A DNA stretch of 15,605 nt from Patescibacteria group bacterium. Lineage in GTDB: Bacteria > Patescibacteriota > Patescibacteriia > UBA2591 > UBA6264. Shown here in pieces: positions 1 through 8,871 of the stretch. Under the pieces are notes generated by a model that saw only the letters and a program-made list of their open reading frames with translations, had not been told where the DNA came from and ran no database searches. A program made the position numbers and the translations under genes. Numbering within the stretch: the stretch's first letter is position 1; every line of letters starts with the position of its first letter. The stretch spans positions 1-15,605 of the forward strand of contig JAHIMV010000042.1 in assembly GCA_018896315.1 (NCBI GenBank). The letters run 5' to 3'.

Positions 1-25
1 ATATTTGCATTTTACATTTTATATG
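1..25. repeat. Arm of a dispersed AT-rich intergenic repeat
   Basis: These 25 bases match positions 15101-15125, just upstream of the VirB4/TraC-like gene, at 22 of 25 positions and in the same orientation. Both copies lie shortly before a long plus-strand gene. The copy is cut by the window start, so any partner arm lies outside. Low complexity lowers the significance, but the shared internal tttacatttt tracts and flanks make simple chance less likely. Confidence 0.45.
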
Positions 26-38
26 TCTTATTTGTAAT
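11..38 (+). promoter_or_regulatory. Possible sigma-70-type promoter for the secretion operon
   Basis: A TTTACA hexamer (11-16) and a TGTAAT hexamer (33-38) are separated by 16 bases. Each differs from the TTGACA/TATAAT consensus by one base. Transcription would start around 45, leaving a short 5' leader of about 30 bases before the ATG at 75. The region is AT-rich and repetitive, so such matches arise easily by chance. It is the only plausible promoter ahead of the run of co-directional genes. Confidence 0.3.
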
Positions 39-74
39 TTGTGATTTTCAATAGATGTTTAACTTAAAATTTTT

Positions 75-161
75 ATGCATCCACTAAAAAGATCAATAAT
101 AATTGTTTTACTAACCATATTTATATTGATTAGTTTATTTTTTCCAAAAGGCGTTCAGGCT
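75..161 (+). other. Sec signal peptide of the giant protein
   Basis: Residues 1-29 have the classic layout: a short basic n-region containing K5 and R6, a hydrophobic core from I8 to F23, and a P-K-G-V-Q-A end giving a small-residue cleavage site before Q30. No lipobox cysteine follows, so signal peptidase I processing and full export are expected rather than lipidation. Confidence 0.8.
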
Positions 162-3100
162 CAGCTTGTTGTTACTGATCCCGTAGTAGCTCAGCTTACA
201 ATTTGGCAGACAGTTAAAAAATACGTAGGAGACTTAATAGAAAAGGCATGGAAACACGGAGGAGCTATCGCTTACAAAAATACGATTAATTTTTATTTAG
301 GTGAGGTGGCCAAACAAAGCGCCGAATACCTCGCTACTGGTGGAAAAGGGAAAAAACCAATGTTTTTGGCTGATCCTAGCAAATATCTTCATGATGTGGC
401 AGATGCTTTTATGGGAGATTATATTGATAGAGCGTCAAAAGATATACTAGGAAAAAGTCTTTGTGACCCAATTGACCCTAATATTAAACTTCAATTATTG
501 ATTTCTTTAGATGACCCAAAAATGAGCGTTACACAGAGGGGGAAATGTTCTGCTTCACAGGTTTTAACAAGATTAAAAGGGATGACATTGAAAGATTTGT
601 TTCAATTTGAGGCCAAGTTAAGCAGCGGCGCGCCTGCAAAATACAAAAATGATATTAAAATAATTATTGCTTCAGATACTGTTTTAAATAAAGGACAACT
701 GTTTGATGTTCATCCCGCCGCAAGGTGTCATGAAGATGGTTTTTATATGATTGACTATGATGCTATAAACGCTTCATGTTGTCCTACTACTGTACCCCCT
801 CCTATATGGTGTGAAGATGGAGACTCAGGTCCTTATGTTAACATGGGAGTTGGTAAATTATTAGATATAGCTAATGATTTGATTGTAGCTCAAGATGATT
901 TTGAAAAAATTAGCGTAGCCTGGAAATCTTTTCAAGATGGAAAATTTTCTGAAAGAGTAGGATTAATAGAAAAAGAAATAGAGGAAATAATTAAAGAGAT
1001 AAATATACTTACCAATAACACTGGTGATTGTAGTGATGCCAGTGAAAAACGCAAATGTTCAAAAATAGAAAAAAAGAAAAAGAAGTATGAAAAAACACTC
1101 TCAGAAATAAAAAAAATGATAAAAGAGTTTGAATCAAACGAAGAAGCAGCAATTAAGAAATTAGAAGAGATAGAAGCAAAAATCAAATTAATTAAAGGAG
1201 AAGTTTCTGAAGAGGTAGATTTACTTCCAACTGTAGCGAATGAATTAGCTTTCTGGGAAAAATATGCAAAATCTTGTCAGAAAAAAAATTTAGAAGACTT
1301 TTATTCTGAATCAGGTTGTATAGTTATTGATTATTTGGCACATGGAATCTGGGCAACAACAGAGACATTAGAGCAAGATCATTATTCAGATACTATTATC
1401 TATACAAAAAGAATAGATAACTATACGAAACAATTAGTTGAATGGGCGAGCATATTAACAGATATGGTGGAAAAGACAAAAAAAGCTTGTGTAGATATGA
1501 GTCAAGTTCCTGATTTAAATCCTTTAGAAGATTTAAATCGTATGTATAATCCTGAATCCAGTGATTTAGGAGTTTCACTTGGATTAAAATCAGACTTATT
1601 CAAAAAACAACAAGAACAAATAGAAAAAAGTAAATTTGCCCAAACTTTAAAGGGTAGGATAGATGATGCTACAACAAAAATTTCAGGTGTAACTAAAACG
1701 CCTTCCACGCTTGTTGATGAATCTAGTAGAGCGGCTGTTAAAGGCAGTGACCCTGCTTCAATGATGCAATATACTGGAGTAGCCATGGCAGACGCGCTCG
1801 GCGTTTTTACTAATACTTTAATGAGTAAATTGTTAAAGCGGGTTTTTGAAATGGGATTTAATAAAAATGTTGACCCTGACCAGGTTGATTTAACCCGTCC
1901 AGACGACGTGGCTAGCACAAGTGGAACTTTTTTTTCAGACCTAAAAATAGCTTCAATTGATGAAACAAAAGAAGAAGTAAATATGTATAATGAATTTGCT
2001 GTTTGTCCTGGGGAGGGATATGCTACGCCAACCCATTGTTTAATACAAGATACTTCTTTTAGAAGCGCTATTGAACAAGGTTTAACCCTTAAAGAGGCAG
2101 TGGACGGTGGATATCTTGCTGGAGAAGATGCAATTGGATTACATGGAGATACGAATAGCCAGCTTAGTTATCCTGTTATAAAAAAATTACGAAGGTTTAG
2201 AATATTTCCTTTAGGGTTAGAAATTGCTGCTGGAAAAATATTCAATCAAGAAAAAGATGAATCAACAGACAAATTAAAAAATATAACAAAATCATTAAAT
2301 CAGTTATTTGAAGATTTTTATAAACCTGGTAATGATTATAATCATTTAGTAGATCCAAATTGGGTTCTTAAATCACCTGTTTATCAATGTTCTGCAAAGG
2401 GTTATTCTTCAATCCCTGTTCTAGAACAAGCTTTTCGACAAAAACTGTGTGTTGATTTAAAAGGTTGTATTCATGAAAATGAACAAGGAAAGTGTGATAC
2501 TTGGGGTTATTGTACTCGAGAAAAAAATATATGGAAATTAGAAGGAAATGGTTGTGATGAGCAATATGCTGGTTGTAAGACTTATAAACGTTCAGAAGAT
2601 GGTGAACGATTTTATTATCTATCCCAGACTTTAAATCTAGAAGGTTGTGATTATCCGGGCAGCGGCGGCTGTAAATGGTATTGTAAAAATCAAGATCAAA
2701 TTACTGAAGAATGGAATTGCCTAAAGCCAGGACAGGTTTTTACTTTTGATACTGGTGCTGATGATTTTGAGCCAGACGAGGATTTAGGAAATGTAATATT
2801 TTTTAATAGTAATGCGCAAAAATGTTCTTTAAAAAATGAGGGGTGTCATGAATATATTAGTATTATTCCAAATACGGGAACTAATTTAGTTGTTAATGGC
2901 AGTTTTAAAGATATAGGCGCAGATAATATTCCTGATAAATGGACTGTTTATGGACCAATAGATGCAATTTTACAGTTAAGTGCAATTTCACTTTTAGAAG
3001 AACAAATTAAAATCAGCGCTTCAGATGGCGCTCATCATTGGGTTCAACAGAGAATTAATAATGTTCCAGCATTGGCAGATGAATTTGTTCTTTCCGGGAA

Positions 3101-6100
3101 AATCAAGCTTGTTAGATATGTGAGCGGGAAAATAGGGTTAAAATTAGTGGTTTATTACACTGGTGGTTCGTCTGACAGTAATTCAGAAGAAATTAATACA
3201 GATGTATTAGACGCTGAGCAAGATATTTTTGTGCATTTAAAGCCGGACCCAAATAAAATAATTGATTATGTTATAGTTTATGGTCCTTGGTCTAATAATT
3301 TAAATGGAGAGTTTTACGGAGACGATATCCAGTTAGAATTAGGCAGCAACGCTTCTTCGTACAAAGATTATGGCGCGAAAAATAAAACTTATTTTAAAAC
3401 AGTTCCAGATTATTTAAAGACAAGCATTGAGTGGGAGTCTTGCATTGACGATGATCCGGCAAATAATCTTGATATAGATATATGTGATAAATATGTTATT
3501 GAATGTTCCTCAGACGAAGTCGGTTGTGAGCTTTATACTCCGTTTAATACTGACCCTAAAGTTCCAGGAATCGTAAAAGATAGCGATAAATGTTCTTTTA
3601 ATTGTTTAGGATATGAAACCTTTCAACAAATGCCCAGTTATTTTGATACAGAACCAGCTCAATGGGTTAATTTGATTCCATCTACTGCTAAAACCTGTTC
3701 TTTTCCAGGCTGTGAAGAATTTACAAATTTAGAAACGGAAAACAGGGAATATTATTCTTATCTTCGCCAGTGCGTTAAAATCAATGCTCAGAGCGAGGTA
3801 GTTATTAACAGTGATGGCTCTGCTGTTCCTCCAGCTTCCGCTGATTTGTGTCAATTTTATTATACATGGGTAGGAACAGAAACAGGCTATCAACTAAAAC
3901 AATATTATTTAAAAAAAGCAGATCCAAGTGATCCGGATGCGGCTGTTAAATATGCTGACGATCCTGATGCCAACGGACCAACAAAGGTTAGCGCTGAGCC
4001 CAGTTCAGAGTGGAGAGAATGTGATATAGGTAATCTAAAAAATCCTCATTGTAGGCAGTTTTATGATGCTGATGGAAATATTTATTACCGCCTTTATAAA
4101 AATACGGTCAGCTGTGCAGAATCTTGTTCTCTTTATCGTAGAACTGTTGATCAAACAATACAAATGGCAGATGCCTCAGAGGGAGAATCTTGTAATAAAC
4201 AAAATATTGGTTGCAGGGAATATAAAGGACCAACGGCCGGTAATATTAAAAAAGTATTTTCAGATGATTTTGAAAGTGGAACAATTGAACCTTGGGTTGG
4301 TGGAGAAACCCCTCCTTCTGGAGAATCAGTTAATTTCCCAGGTTACTCATTAGAGGTTACTTCTGGTCCCATATCTCGACCAGTAAAGAATTTAGTTCAA
4401 AAAGATAGAACTTATTTTGTTTCCTTTTGGATTAAAGGGACAACCACTGTAAGTGTTGAATTCACCTCATCAGACGATGGATTTACAAAGACAGGACTTA
4501 ATCCAGGTGAGTGGCAAGAAGTTAAATCAGATCCGTTTTATTTTGATACAGAACCCGACGACAACGAAGAATTAACAATTACTGGTAGCAATTTTTATAT
4601 AGATAATATTATTTTAAAAGAAGTTGAGGATAACCCTTATTTAATTAAGGATTCTTGGTCTACCCCAACAATCTGTGACCAAGATGCTGAAGGTAATTAT
4701 AGTCTAGGTTATGCGATTGGTTGTCAGGTGTATCAAAATAGAGCAGGCCAAAATCGTTATTTAAAATCATTTACTCGGCTTTGTTCAGAAAACGTAGTCG
4801 GTTGCGAAGCTTTTATTGATACGCAAAATTTTTCTGAACCGTTTGGACAGACATTTAATAATGGTGATAATGAAAGCCCGGGAGAACCAAATGACGATGT
4901 AACTATTCCGTCTCACGAATTAGTATATTTTATAAATGATTCTAATAAGAAATGTTCAAGTCAAGAAGTAGGATGTCAAAAATTTGGTTTTCCAGAACTA
5001 GATATTAATCAAGAAGCTAAACAAGGTATGTATAAATCAGTTTATTTAATTAATAAGCCAGATCAATATAAAAGTTTGCCAAGTCTTTGTCTTTATCAAA
5101 GTCTAGGGTGTGAAGAATATGATAATGAAAAAAGTTTTAAATTTCCAGGAGAAAAAATTTGTGAATATCGTGAAAATGTAGATATGGGAGATGAATCTAA
5201 AACAGGGTGGTTTCAAAAAGGCGCTGATGATCCCTGTTATAGTTCTTATCAAACCAATGGTATTTATGACATTTATTCTAATAATGAAACAGGATATGAT
5301 GGATGGGTTGGTAAATGTGAAAGTGCGCAATCTGGCTGTACAGAGTTTATTAATCCTTTAGTTCAGAATTTAACAATTAATTCAAGTTTTGAATGGGGAG
5401 AACCGGGAAGCTTGCCCGATAGTTACATAAGAAATGACGGAATACCATCAGGAGGATTTAGTGGATTAGTAAATTTAAGTGACGAAGCTCATGGTGGCAA
5501 TTTTTCTTATAATGTGGATGTACCTACTAATCCAGACGATGACAGTGGCTATTACGGTCTTAAACATGATGTAGGAATTAAGGTTTTGCCACAAACCCAG
5601 TATGAAGTTTCTGCTTATATAAAAACAGAGGGAATTAGTGGCAGTGTTGGACTTACTGTGCATTGCCACAATGTTGATCATTCAAGTGGGGATTTTCGTT
5701 ATGGCACAAGCGAAGCAAATCCACGTACCTGGGACGATGGAGAAAGATGGATAACCACATCTAATCAAGATTGGACAAAAGTATGGGGGAAATTTACCAC
5801 ATTAGCCGACGCAGATCATTGCCATATAATTTTAATGTTTGGTCAGACTTCAACTGGAACGGCTTATTTTGACAGTTTAAATTTTGTTCAAATAGGTTCA
5901 AAAAACGCAAGCTATTTTTACATTAATAATAACAATTTAGATAAATCTTCTTGTAACGGACAAGTAGGGTTAAAAGACGGCTGTATTCTCTTAAATGATA
6001 CTTCTAATGAATCTTTGATTTATAATTCAGTTGTTGTATATGCAGATTCTTTTATTAATGATGATGTACGAATAAATCCGAAAGGAGATATAGAGGCGGG

Positions 6101-8852
6101 AGATGCCAACATAATTGTAAAAGCAAAAAGAGACAGGGTTTGTGGAGAATGGCTAACATGTACTGGCTCACGTTATATTTGGGATCCGATACTTGAAAAA
6201 TGGCGCGAGATTTGTGAATTTTTTGGCCGCTGTGATAAATTAATTGGTACTGGACAAGAAAGTGTTTGTGGGCATTATGTTATATATTCTAACCCAGAAC
6301 CTTTAACAGAAGATAAATATAAATCGCGTGATATTTCTTGGTCAGGAATGGATTATAGCGGTTATTCAATCTACGGGCTTTACCCCATTGAAGTGTTATT
6401 TCCAAAAGAATATGAAAATAATCATTATAAATTAACATATATAGAAAAGGAATCATTACTAAATAAAGGTATTGATGGAGTGGGCAATCAATTAGAAAAA
6501 ACATGCAAAGTATTTCCAGAAGAAGATTCACCGTTTAAACAAACACATAAAGATGAAGGAAACATTAAGAATGTAACATATAAAAATGTAAATGTTTGTA
6601 ATGAGACAGGTACAGGTACAGAAATGTTTCCTGATTGTCAATGCGCTTATAAAAAAGTTTCATATGCTGGAGAAGATAGGTATTATTATTATGGTAGTAC
6701 TTCTATTAATGAAGTAGGAGGTATTATTCCAAAAGGCATTTGTATTAGTGTTGGGGGAACCGGAAATGAAAAAATAGGAGATCCATGTTCATTAAATAGC
6801 GATTGTTCTAATGATATTTATGATCCGGGTATTTGTGTTAAAAAAACTAAAAGTGTTAGTGCCATTGGTTTAAGAGGATTTTGTTTAGAAAAAGATAAAA
6901 GTTGGCCAGATGAAAATTATTGTCTTACATGGTGGCTTGGCTCTGGTATTGGAGACCCAGATATTTACATGAGTAATAGAAGCGCTGCTTTTACTCCAAC
7001 TCATACATGGTATTGTCAAGAGAACATTGAAGCTGGGCCGCATTGGGAGGATGTTACTGGAGATCATTGCGATAGTGGAGTTGGTAAGGGAGCAAGAGAT
7101 CCAGTGCAATGTGAACATGAAGAATATTATATTACTACTCTCCCAGAAGTTAGAATGAAAGAGGTAGAAAAGATTAGAGTAAGAATAGGGGTAGATGATG
7201 CCGCTGGTCAGTGCAGTTGGGAACATCTTGATTCGAACGGATATCACAACCTTACTAGAGCGGCTCCTGAGGGCGTTCCTGATGTTGGTCATAATGATCC
7301 GGCGTGGACTTCCAACGAAGAGGATGACAGCAGTGGAAATAACTATTTTGATTGCGGTTGTGATAAGGGAGGAGCTTGTATAAAAATAAAAGCTTGTTTT
7401 GGTTCAGATTGTGGAAATGATCATCCAGATGATGTTTTGCACCATTTTGTAGTAAAACAAATAGACCGTTCTTATGGTAAATCTAGCGCTAGGTTTGACG
7501 AAGCAGATATCTATCTCAAAGACGGTTGTAAATACACAATTGAAATTTCAACAGATAATAAAGGTATAGCACAAGGAGCTTACACTAATCGTCTATGGAC
7601 CGAAAGCAGTTATAAAGCTGATTCTGGTTCTGATACTTTTTCATGGTATACTACAAAATGTATACCTTACGGCGCTGTTGGTAGTTCTTCAGTAGACAGA
7701 TTAATTTTAGTTGCTAATGAGTCAGAGTGCTATGTAGATGAAGCTAATGTAGTTCATAGCGAAACTAGTTTAAAAAGTTTATTTGCAAAAGTTAACGAGA
7801 GAAAAGAATTTTTTACTGTTACTGGAATTGTAACCCCTGGAATTTGTTTGAATGGTTCACCAGGATGGTGTACCCTAAGCGGTGGCGAATGTTTTATTGA
7901 TGAGAATTGTTTCCCAGATGAATATTATGAATATTATGGTCCATGCAATAAAACAGAAAGTGACCCATGTTTTGATGATGATGGTGTGGAGATCGAATGT
8001 CCAGGTGACCCTACTTATAGTCCATGTGATAAAAATGAAGAATGTTTTGATGATGAAGGGGATGAGATAGAATGTTGTGTATGTGATAATAAAGATATTA
8101 TTGCTTGTGGAGAAAATACAGACTGTTATGAACGAGATTCTTGTGAGGATGTGACACTTAGAACATGCTCTAACAACCCCAACATAAACTGCATTAATGA
8201 TAGTTATTGTACGTTTACTACCAGCGGGATGATTTATAACACTGTCACTGGCAGTTGGGATGAGACAGAAAGTGAAAGTTCAACAGATAATGCTCCAACG
8301 ATTGCTTCAGTAGATATGAGTACATGTGATGAAAATGATATTTGTGGCACAGCTGGTTTAAATGAAATTACTATTAATGGAATGAATGATACGGAAATTA
8401 CAAAGTCAAAATCATATCCTGTATCTTTGAAGTTTTTTGTTTGGGCTGATAAAAATCAAATGCCTATAAGAAATATTACTATTGATTGGATTGGCGATGA
8501 GTCTGATCCCGCTAAAATAAAACTATATGATGTAATTTTGAAAAATTATAAACCCTCTTGTGGAATATCTCCGGATGATTTTGGAGATAGCGCTGGTGCA
8601 TGTACTAAAAAATACCTTAGTTTTACATATATTTATAGCTGTGAAGGAGAAAATAGTCCGGGATATGGAAGATTTACTGCCGAAAATCCAAAATGCGCAA
8701 CCAATTGTTGTTTTAAGCCAACGGTTTATGCCAAAGATAATTGGGGATGGTGTGATGGAGGGGGAACTGGTTTTTACGTTAATGAAAATGAAAAATGTAT
8801 AGATATAGGTGCGGGAACATCTTATAAACAATTAATTATAATTGAACCATAA
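75..8852 (+). CDS. Giant exported Cys-rich multidomain surface protein with CBM-like modules
   Basis: A 2925-residue protein beginning with a signal peptide (residues 1-29, cleavage predicted after VQA). No Shine-Dalgarno is visible, but the signal peptide starts exactly at this ATG. Domains in order: a helical N-terminal region, starting with a V-T-D-P-x3-A-Q segment; a charged coiled coil at about 290-380; a Cys-rich mosaic at about 800-1960 with eight exact C-x5-G-C-x2-[YF] motifs and three CBM_4_9-like jelly-roll candidates (about 936-1100, 1393-1520, 1764-1943); further Cys/Trp-rich segments at about 2020-2300; a very dense Cys segment (2591-2712); and a PKD-like C-terminus (about 2740-2925). 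No LPXTG motif or C-terminal transmembrane anchor is seen. It lies 19 bases before the VirB6-like gene, the position VirB5 holds in classical virB operons. A surface or pilus-associated adhesin is inferred. I do not recognise a named family for the whole protein, though its parts resemble large T4SS-linked proteins of CPR bacteria. The reading frame is intact. Confidence 0.85.
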   Translation: MHPLKRSIIIVLLTIFILISLFFPKGVQAQLVVTDPVVAQLTIWQTVKKYVGDLIEKAWKHGGAIAYKNTINFYLGEVAKQSAEYLATGGKGKKPMFLADPSKYLHDVADAFMGDYIDRASKDILGKSLCDPIDPNIKLQLLISLDDPKMSVTQRGKCSASQVLTRLKGMTLKDLFQFEAKLSSGAPAKYKNDIKIIIASDTVLNKGQLFDVHPAARCHEDGFYMIDYDAINASCCPTTVPPPIWCEDGDSGPYVNMGVGKLLDIANDLIVAQDDFEKISVAWKSFQDGKFSERVGLIEKEIEEIIKEINILTNNTGDCSDASEKRKCSKIEKKKKKYEKTLSEIKKMIKEFESNEEAAIKKLEEIEAKIKLIKGEVSEEVDLLPTVANELAFWEKYAKSCQKKNLEDFYSESGCIVIDYLAHGIWATTETLEQDHYSDTIIYTKRIDNYTKQLVEWASILTDMVEKTKKACVDMSQVPDLNPLEDLNRMYNPESSDLGVSLGLKSDLFKKQQEQIEKSKFAQTLKGRIDDATTKISGVTKTPSTLVDESSRAAVKGSDPASMMQYTGVAMADALGVFTNTLMSKLLKRVFEMGFNKNVDPDQVDLTRPDDVASTSGTFFSDLKIASIDETKEEVNMYNEFAVCPGEGYATPTHCLIQDTSFRSAIEQGLTLKEAVDGGYLAGEDAIGLHGDTNSQLSYPVIKKLRRFRIFPLGLEIAAGKIFNQEKDESTDKLKNITKSLNQLFEDFYKPGNDYNHLVDPNWVLKSPVYQCSAKGYSSIPVLEQAFRQKLCVDLKGCIHENEQGKCDTWGYCTREKNIWKLEGNGCDEQYAGCKTYKRSEDGERFYYLSQTLNLEGCDYPGSGGCKWYCKNQDQITEEWNCLKPGQVFTFDTGADDFEPDEDLGNVIFFNSNAQKCSLKNEGCHEYISIIPNTGTNLVVNGSFKDIGADNIPDKWTVYGPIDAILQLSAISLLEEQIKISASDGAHHWVQQRINNVPALADEFVLSGKIKLVRYVSGKIGLKLVVYYTGGSSDSNSEEINTDVLDAEQDIFVHLKPDPNKIIDYVIVYGPWSNNLNGEFYGDDIQLELGSNASSYKDYGAKNKTYFKTVPDYLKTSIEWESCIDDDPANNLDIDICDKYVIECSSDEVGCELYTPFNTDPKVPGIVKDSDKCSFNCLGYETFQQMPSYFDTEPAQWVNLIPSTAKTCSFPGCEEFTNLETENREYYSYLRQCVKINAQSEVVINSDGSAVPPASADLCQFYYTWVGTETGYQLKQYYLKKADPSDPDAAVKYADDPDANGPTKVSAEPSSEWRECDIGNLKNPHCRQFYDADGNIYYRLYKNTVSCAESCSLYRRTVDQTIQMADASEGESCNKQNIGCREYKGPTAGNIKKVFSDDFESGTIEPWVGGETPPSGESVNFPGYSLEVTSGPISRPVKNLVQKDRTYFVSFWIKGTTTVSVEFTSSDDGFTKTGLNPGEWQEVKSDPFYFDTEPDDNEELTITGSNFYIDNIILKEVEDNPYLIKDSWSTPTICDQDAEGNYSLGYAIGCQVYQNRAGQNRYLKSFTRLCSENVVGCEAFIDTQNFSEPFGQTFNNGDNESPGEPNDDVTIPSHELVYFINDSNKKCSSQEVGCQKFGFPELDINQEAKQGMYKSVYLINKPDQYKSLPSLCLYQSLGCEEYDNEKSFKFPGEKICEYRENVDMGDESKTGWFQKGADDPCYSSYQTNGIYDIYSNNETGYDGWVGKCESAQSGCTEFINPLVQNLTINSSFEWGEPGSLPDSYIRNDGIPSGGFSGLVNLSDEAHGGNFSYNVDVPTNPDDDSGYYGLKHDVGIKVLPQTQYEVSAYIKTEGISGSVGLTVHCHNVDHSSGDFRYGTSEANPRTWDDGERWITTSNQDWTKVWGKFTTLADADHCHIILMFGQTSTGTAYFDSLNFVQIGSKNASYFYINNNNLDKSSCNGQVGLKDGCILLNDTSNESLIYNSVVVYADSFINDDVRINPKGDIEAGDANIIVKAKRDRVCGEWLTCTGSRYIWDPILEKWREICEFFGRCDKLIGTGQESVCGHYVIYSNPEPLTEDKYKSRDISWSGMDYSGYSIYGLYPIEVLFPKEYENNHYKLTYIEKESLLNKGIDGVGNQLEKTCKVFPEEDSPFKQTHKDEGNIKNVTYKNVNVCNETGTGTEMFPDCQCAYKKVSYAGEDRYYYYGSTSINEVGGIIPKGICISVGGTGNEKIGDPCSLNSDCSNDIYDPGICVKKTKSVSAIGLRGFCLEKDKSWPDENYCLTWWLGSGIGDPDIYMSNRSAAFTPTHTWYCQENIEAGPHWEDVTGDHCDSGVGKGARDPVQCEHEEYYITTLPEVRMKEVEKIRVRIGVDDAAGQCSWEHLDSNGYHNLTRAAPEGVPDVGHNDPAWTSNEEDDSSGNNYFDCGCDKGGACIKIKACFGSDCGNDHPDDVLHHFVVKQIDRSYGKSSARFDEADIYLKDGCKYTIEISTDNKGIAQGAYTNRLWTESSYKADSGSDTFSWYTTKCIPYGAVGSSSVDRLILVANESECYVDEANVVHSETSLKSLFAKVNERKEFFTVTGIVTPGICLNGSPGWCTLSGGECFIDENCFPDEYYEYYGPCNKTESDPCFDDDGVEIECPGDPTYSPCDKNEECFDDEGDEIECCVCDNKDIIACGENTDCYERDSCEDVTLRTCSNNPNINCINDSYCTFTTSGMIYNTVTGSWDETESESSTDNAPTIASVDMSTCDENDICGTAGLNEITINGMNDTEITKSKSYPVSLKFFVWADKNQMPIRNITIDWIGDESDPAKIKLYDVILKNYKPSCGISPDDFGDSAGACTKKYLSFTYIYSCEGENSPGYGRFTAENPKCATNCCFKPTVYAKDNWGWCDGGGTGFYVNENEKCIDIGAGTSYKQLIIIEP
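2880..3374 (+). other. CBM_4_9-like domain 1 in the giant protein
   Basis: Residues 936-1100 open with N-L-V-V-N-G-S-F and a P-D-K-W motif, the usual start of carbohydrate-binding-module 4/9-type beta sandwiches. Alternating hydrophobic strands follow, ending with a D-D-I-Q-L-E-L strand. It begins nine residues after the Y of the GCHEY motif. Ligand specificity cannot be read from the sequence. Confidence 0.6.
4251..4634 (+). other. CBM_4_9-like domain 2 in the giant protein
   Basis: Residues 1393-1520 contain a D-D-F-E-S-G opening, a Y-S-L-E-V strand, the family-typical T-Y-F-V-S-F-W-I-K-G strand, an E-W-Q-E-V turn and a closing F-Y-I-D-N-I-I-L strand. This is the clearest of the three jelly-roll candidates. 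It starts ten residues after the GCREY motif. Confidence 0.65.
5364..5903 (+). other. CBM_4_9-like domain 3 in the giant protein
   Basis: Residues 1764-1943 begin N-L-T-I-N-S-S-F-E-W-G followed by L-P-D-S-Y. They contain a Y-E-V-S-A-Y-I-K-T strand, a W-T-K-V-W-G-K-F segment and a closing A-Y-F-D-S-L-N-F strand. It is larger than the other two because of an inserted loop rich in His, Asp and Trp. It starts six residues after the GCTEF motif. Confidence 0.6.
7845..8210 (+). other. Dense disulfide-type segment with acidic duplicated loops
   Basis: Residues 2591-2712 hold 18 cysteines in 122 residues. Inside is a diverged 11-residue duplication: CFDDDGVEIEC (2632-2642) and CFDDEGDEIEC (2657-2667), 75 bases apart start to start. 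The Asp/Glu clusters between paired cysteines could bind calcium, but no canonical EF-hand spacing is seen. An extracellular disulfide-stabilised fold is inferred. Confidence 0.6.
8415..8852 (+). other. PKD/Ig-like C-terminal domain of the giant protein
   Basis: Residues about 2781-2925 show a Y-P-V-S-L-K-F-F-V-W strand, an I-T-I-D-W-I-G-D-E segment resembling the W-G-D-G turn of PKD domains, an F-T-Y-I-Y-S-C strand and a V-Y-A-K-D-N-W-G-W-C strand. The protein ends shortly after, without a cell-wall sorting signal. Assignment is by motif resemblance only. Confidence 0.45.
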
Positions 8853-8871
8853 TATAGAATAGAAATAAGGA

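Larger units (their letters stand above)
2553..5348 (+). repeat. Array of eight C-x5-G-C-x2-[YF] protein motifs
   Basis: Exact copies begin at C827, C917, C1144, C1373, C1570, C1627, C1672 and C1748. Examples are CDEQYAGCKTY, CSSDEVGCELY and CESAQSGCTEF. Looser variants include CSFPGCEEF at C1208, a long-loop version beginning at C1534 and ending GCQVY, and one at C1316 ending HCRQFY. After the aromatic residue there is often a stretch containing a Tyr pair (YY or RYL) and then another Cys 15-30 residues on, so the true unit is probably a small disulfide-bonded domain. The bases between copies are diverged, so this is an old protein-level repeat and not a recent DNA tandem. Confidence 0.8.

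Noticed and set aside
4063..4353. A 96-codon plus-strand open frame inside the giant gene
   Set aside because: It overlaps a conserved Cys-motif and CBM region in another frame. Its translation is a frame-shifted shadow with no recognisable features.
3640..4560. Shared TTTTGATACAGAACC near 3640 and 4540 as a dispersed DNA repeat
   Set aside because: Both encode F-D-T-E-P in otherwise unlike surroundings. A single 15-base match in AT-rich coding DNA is too weak to call a repeat.
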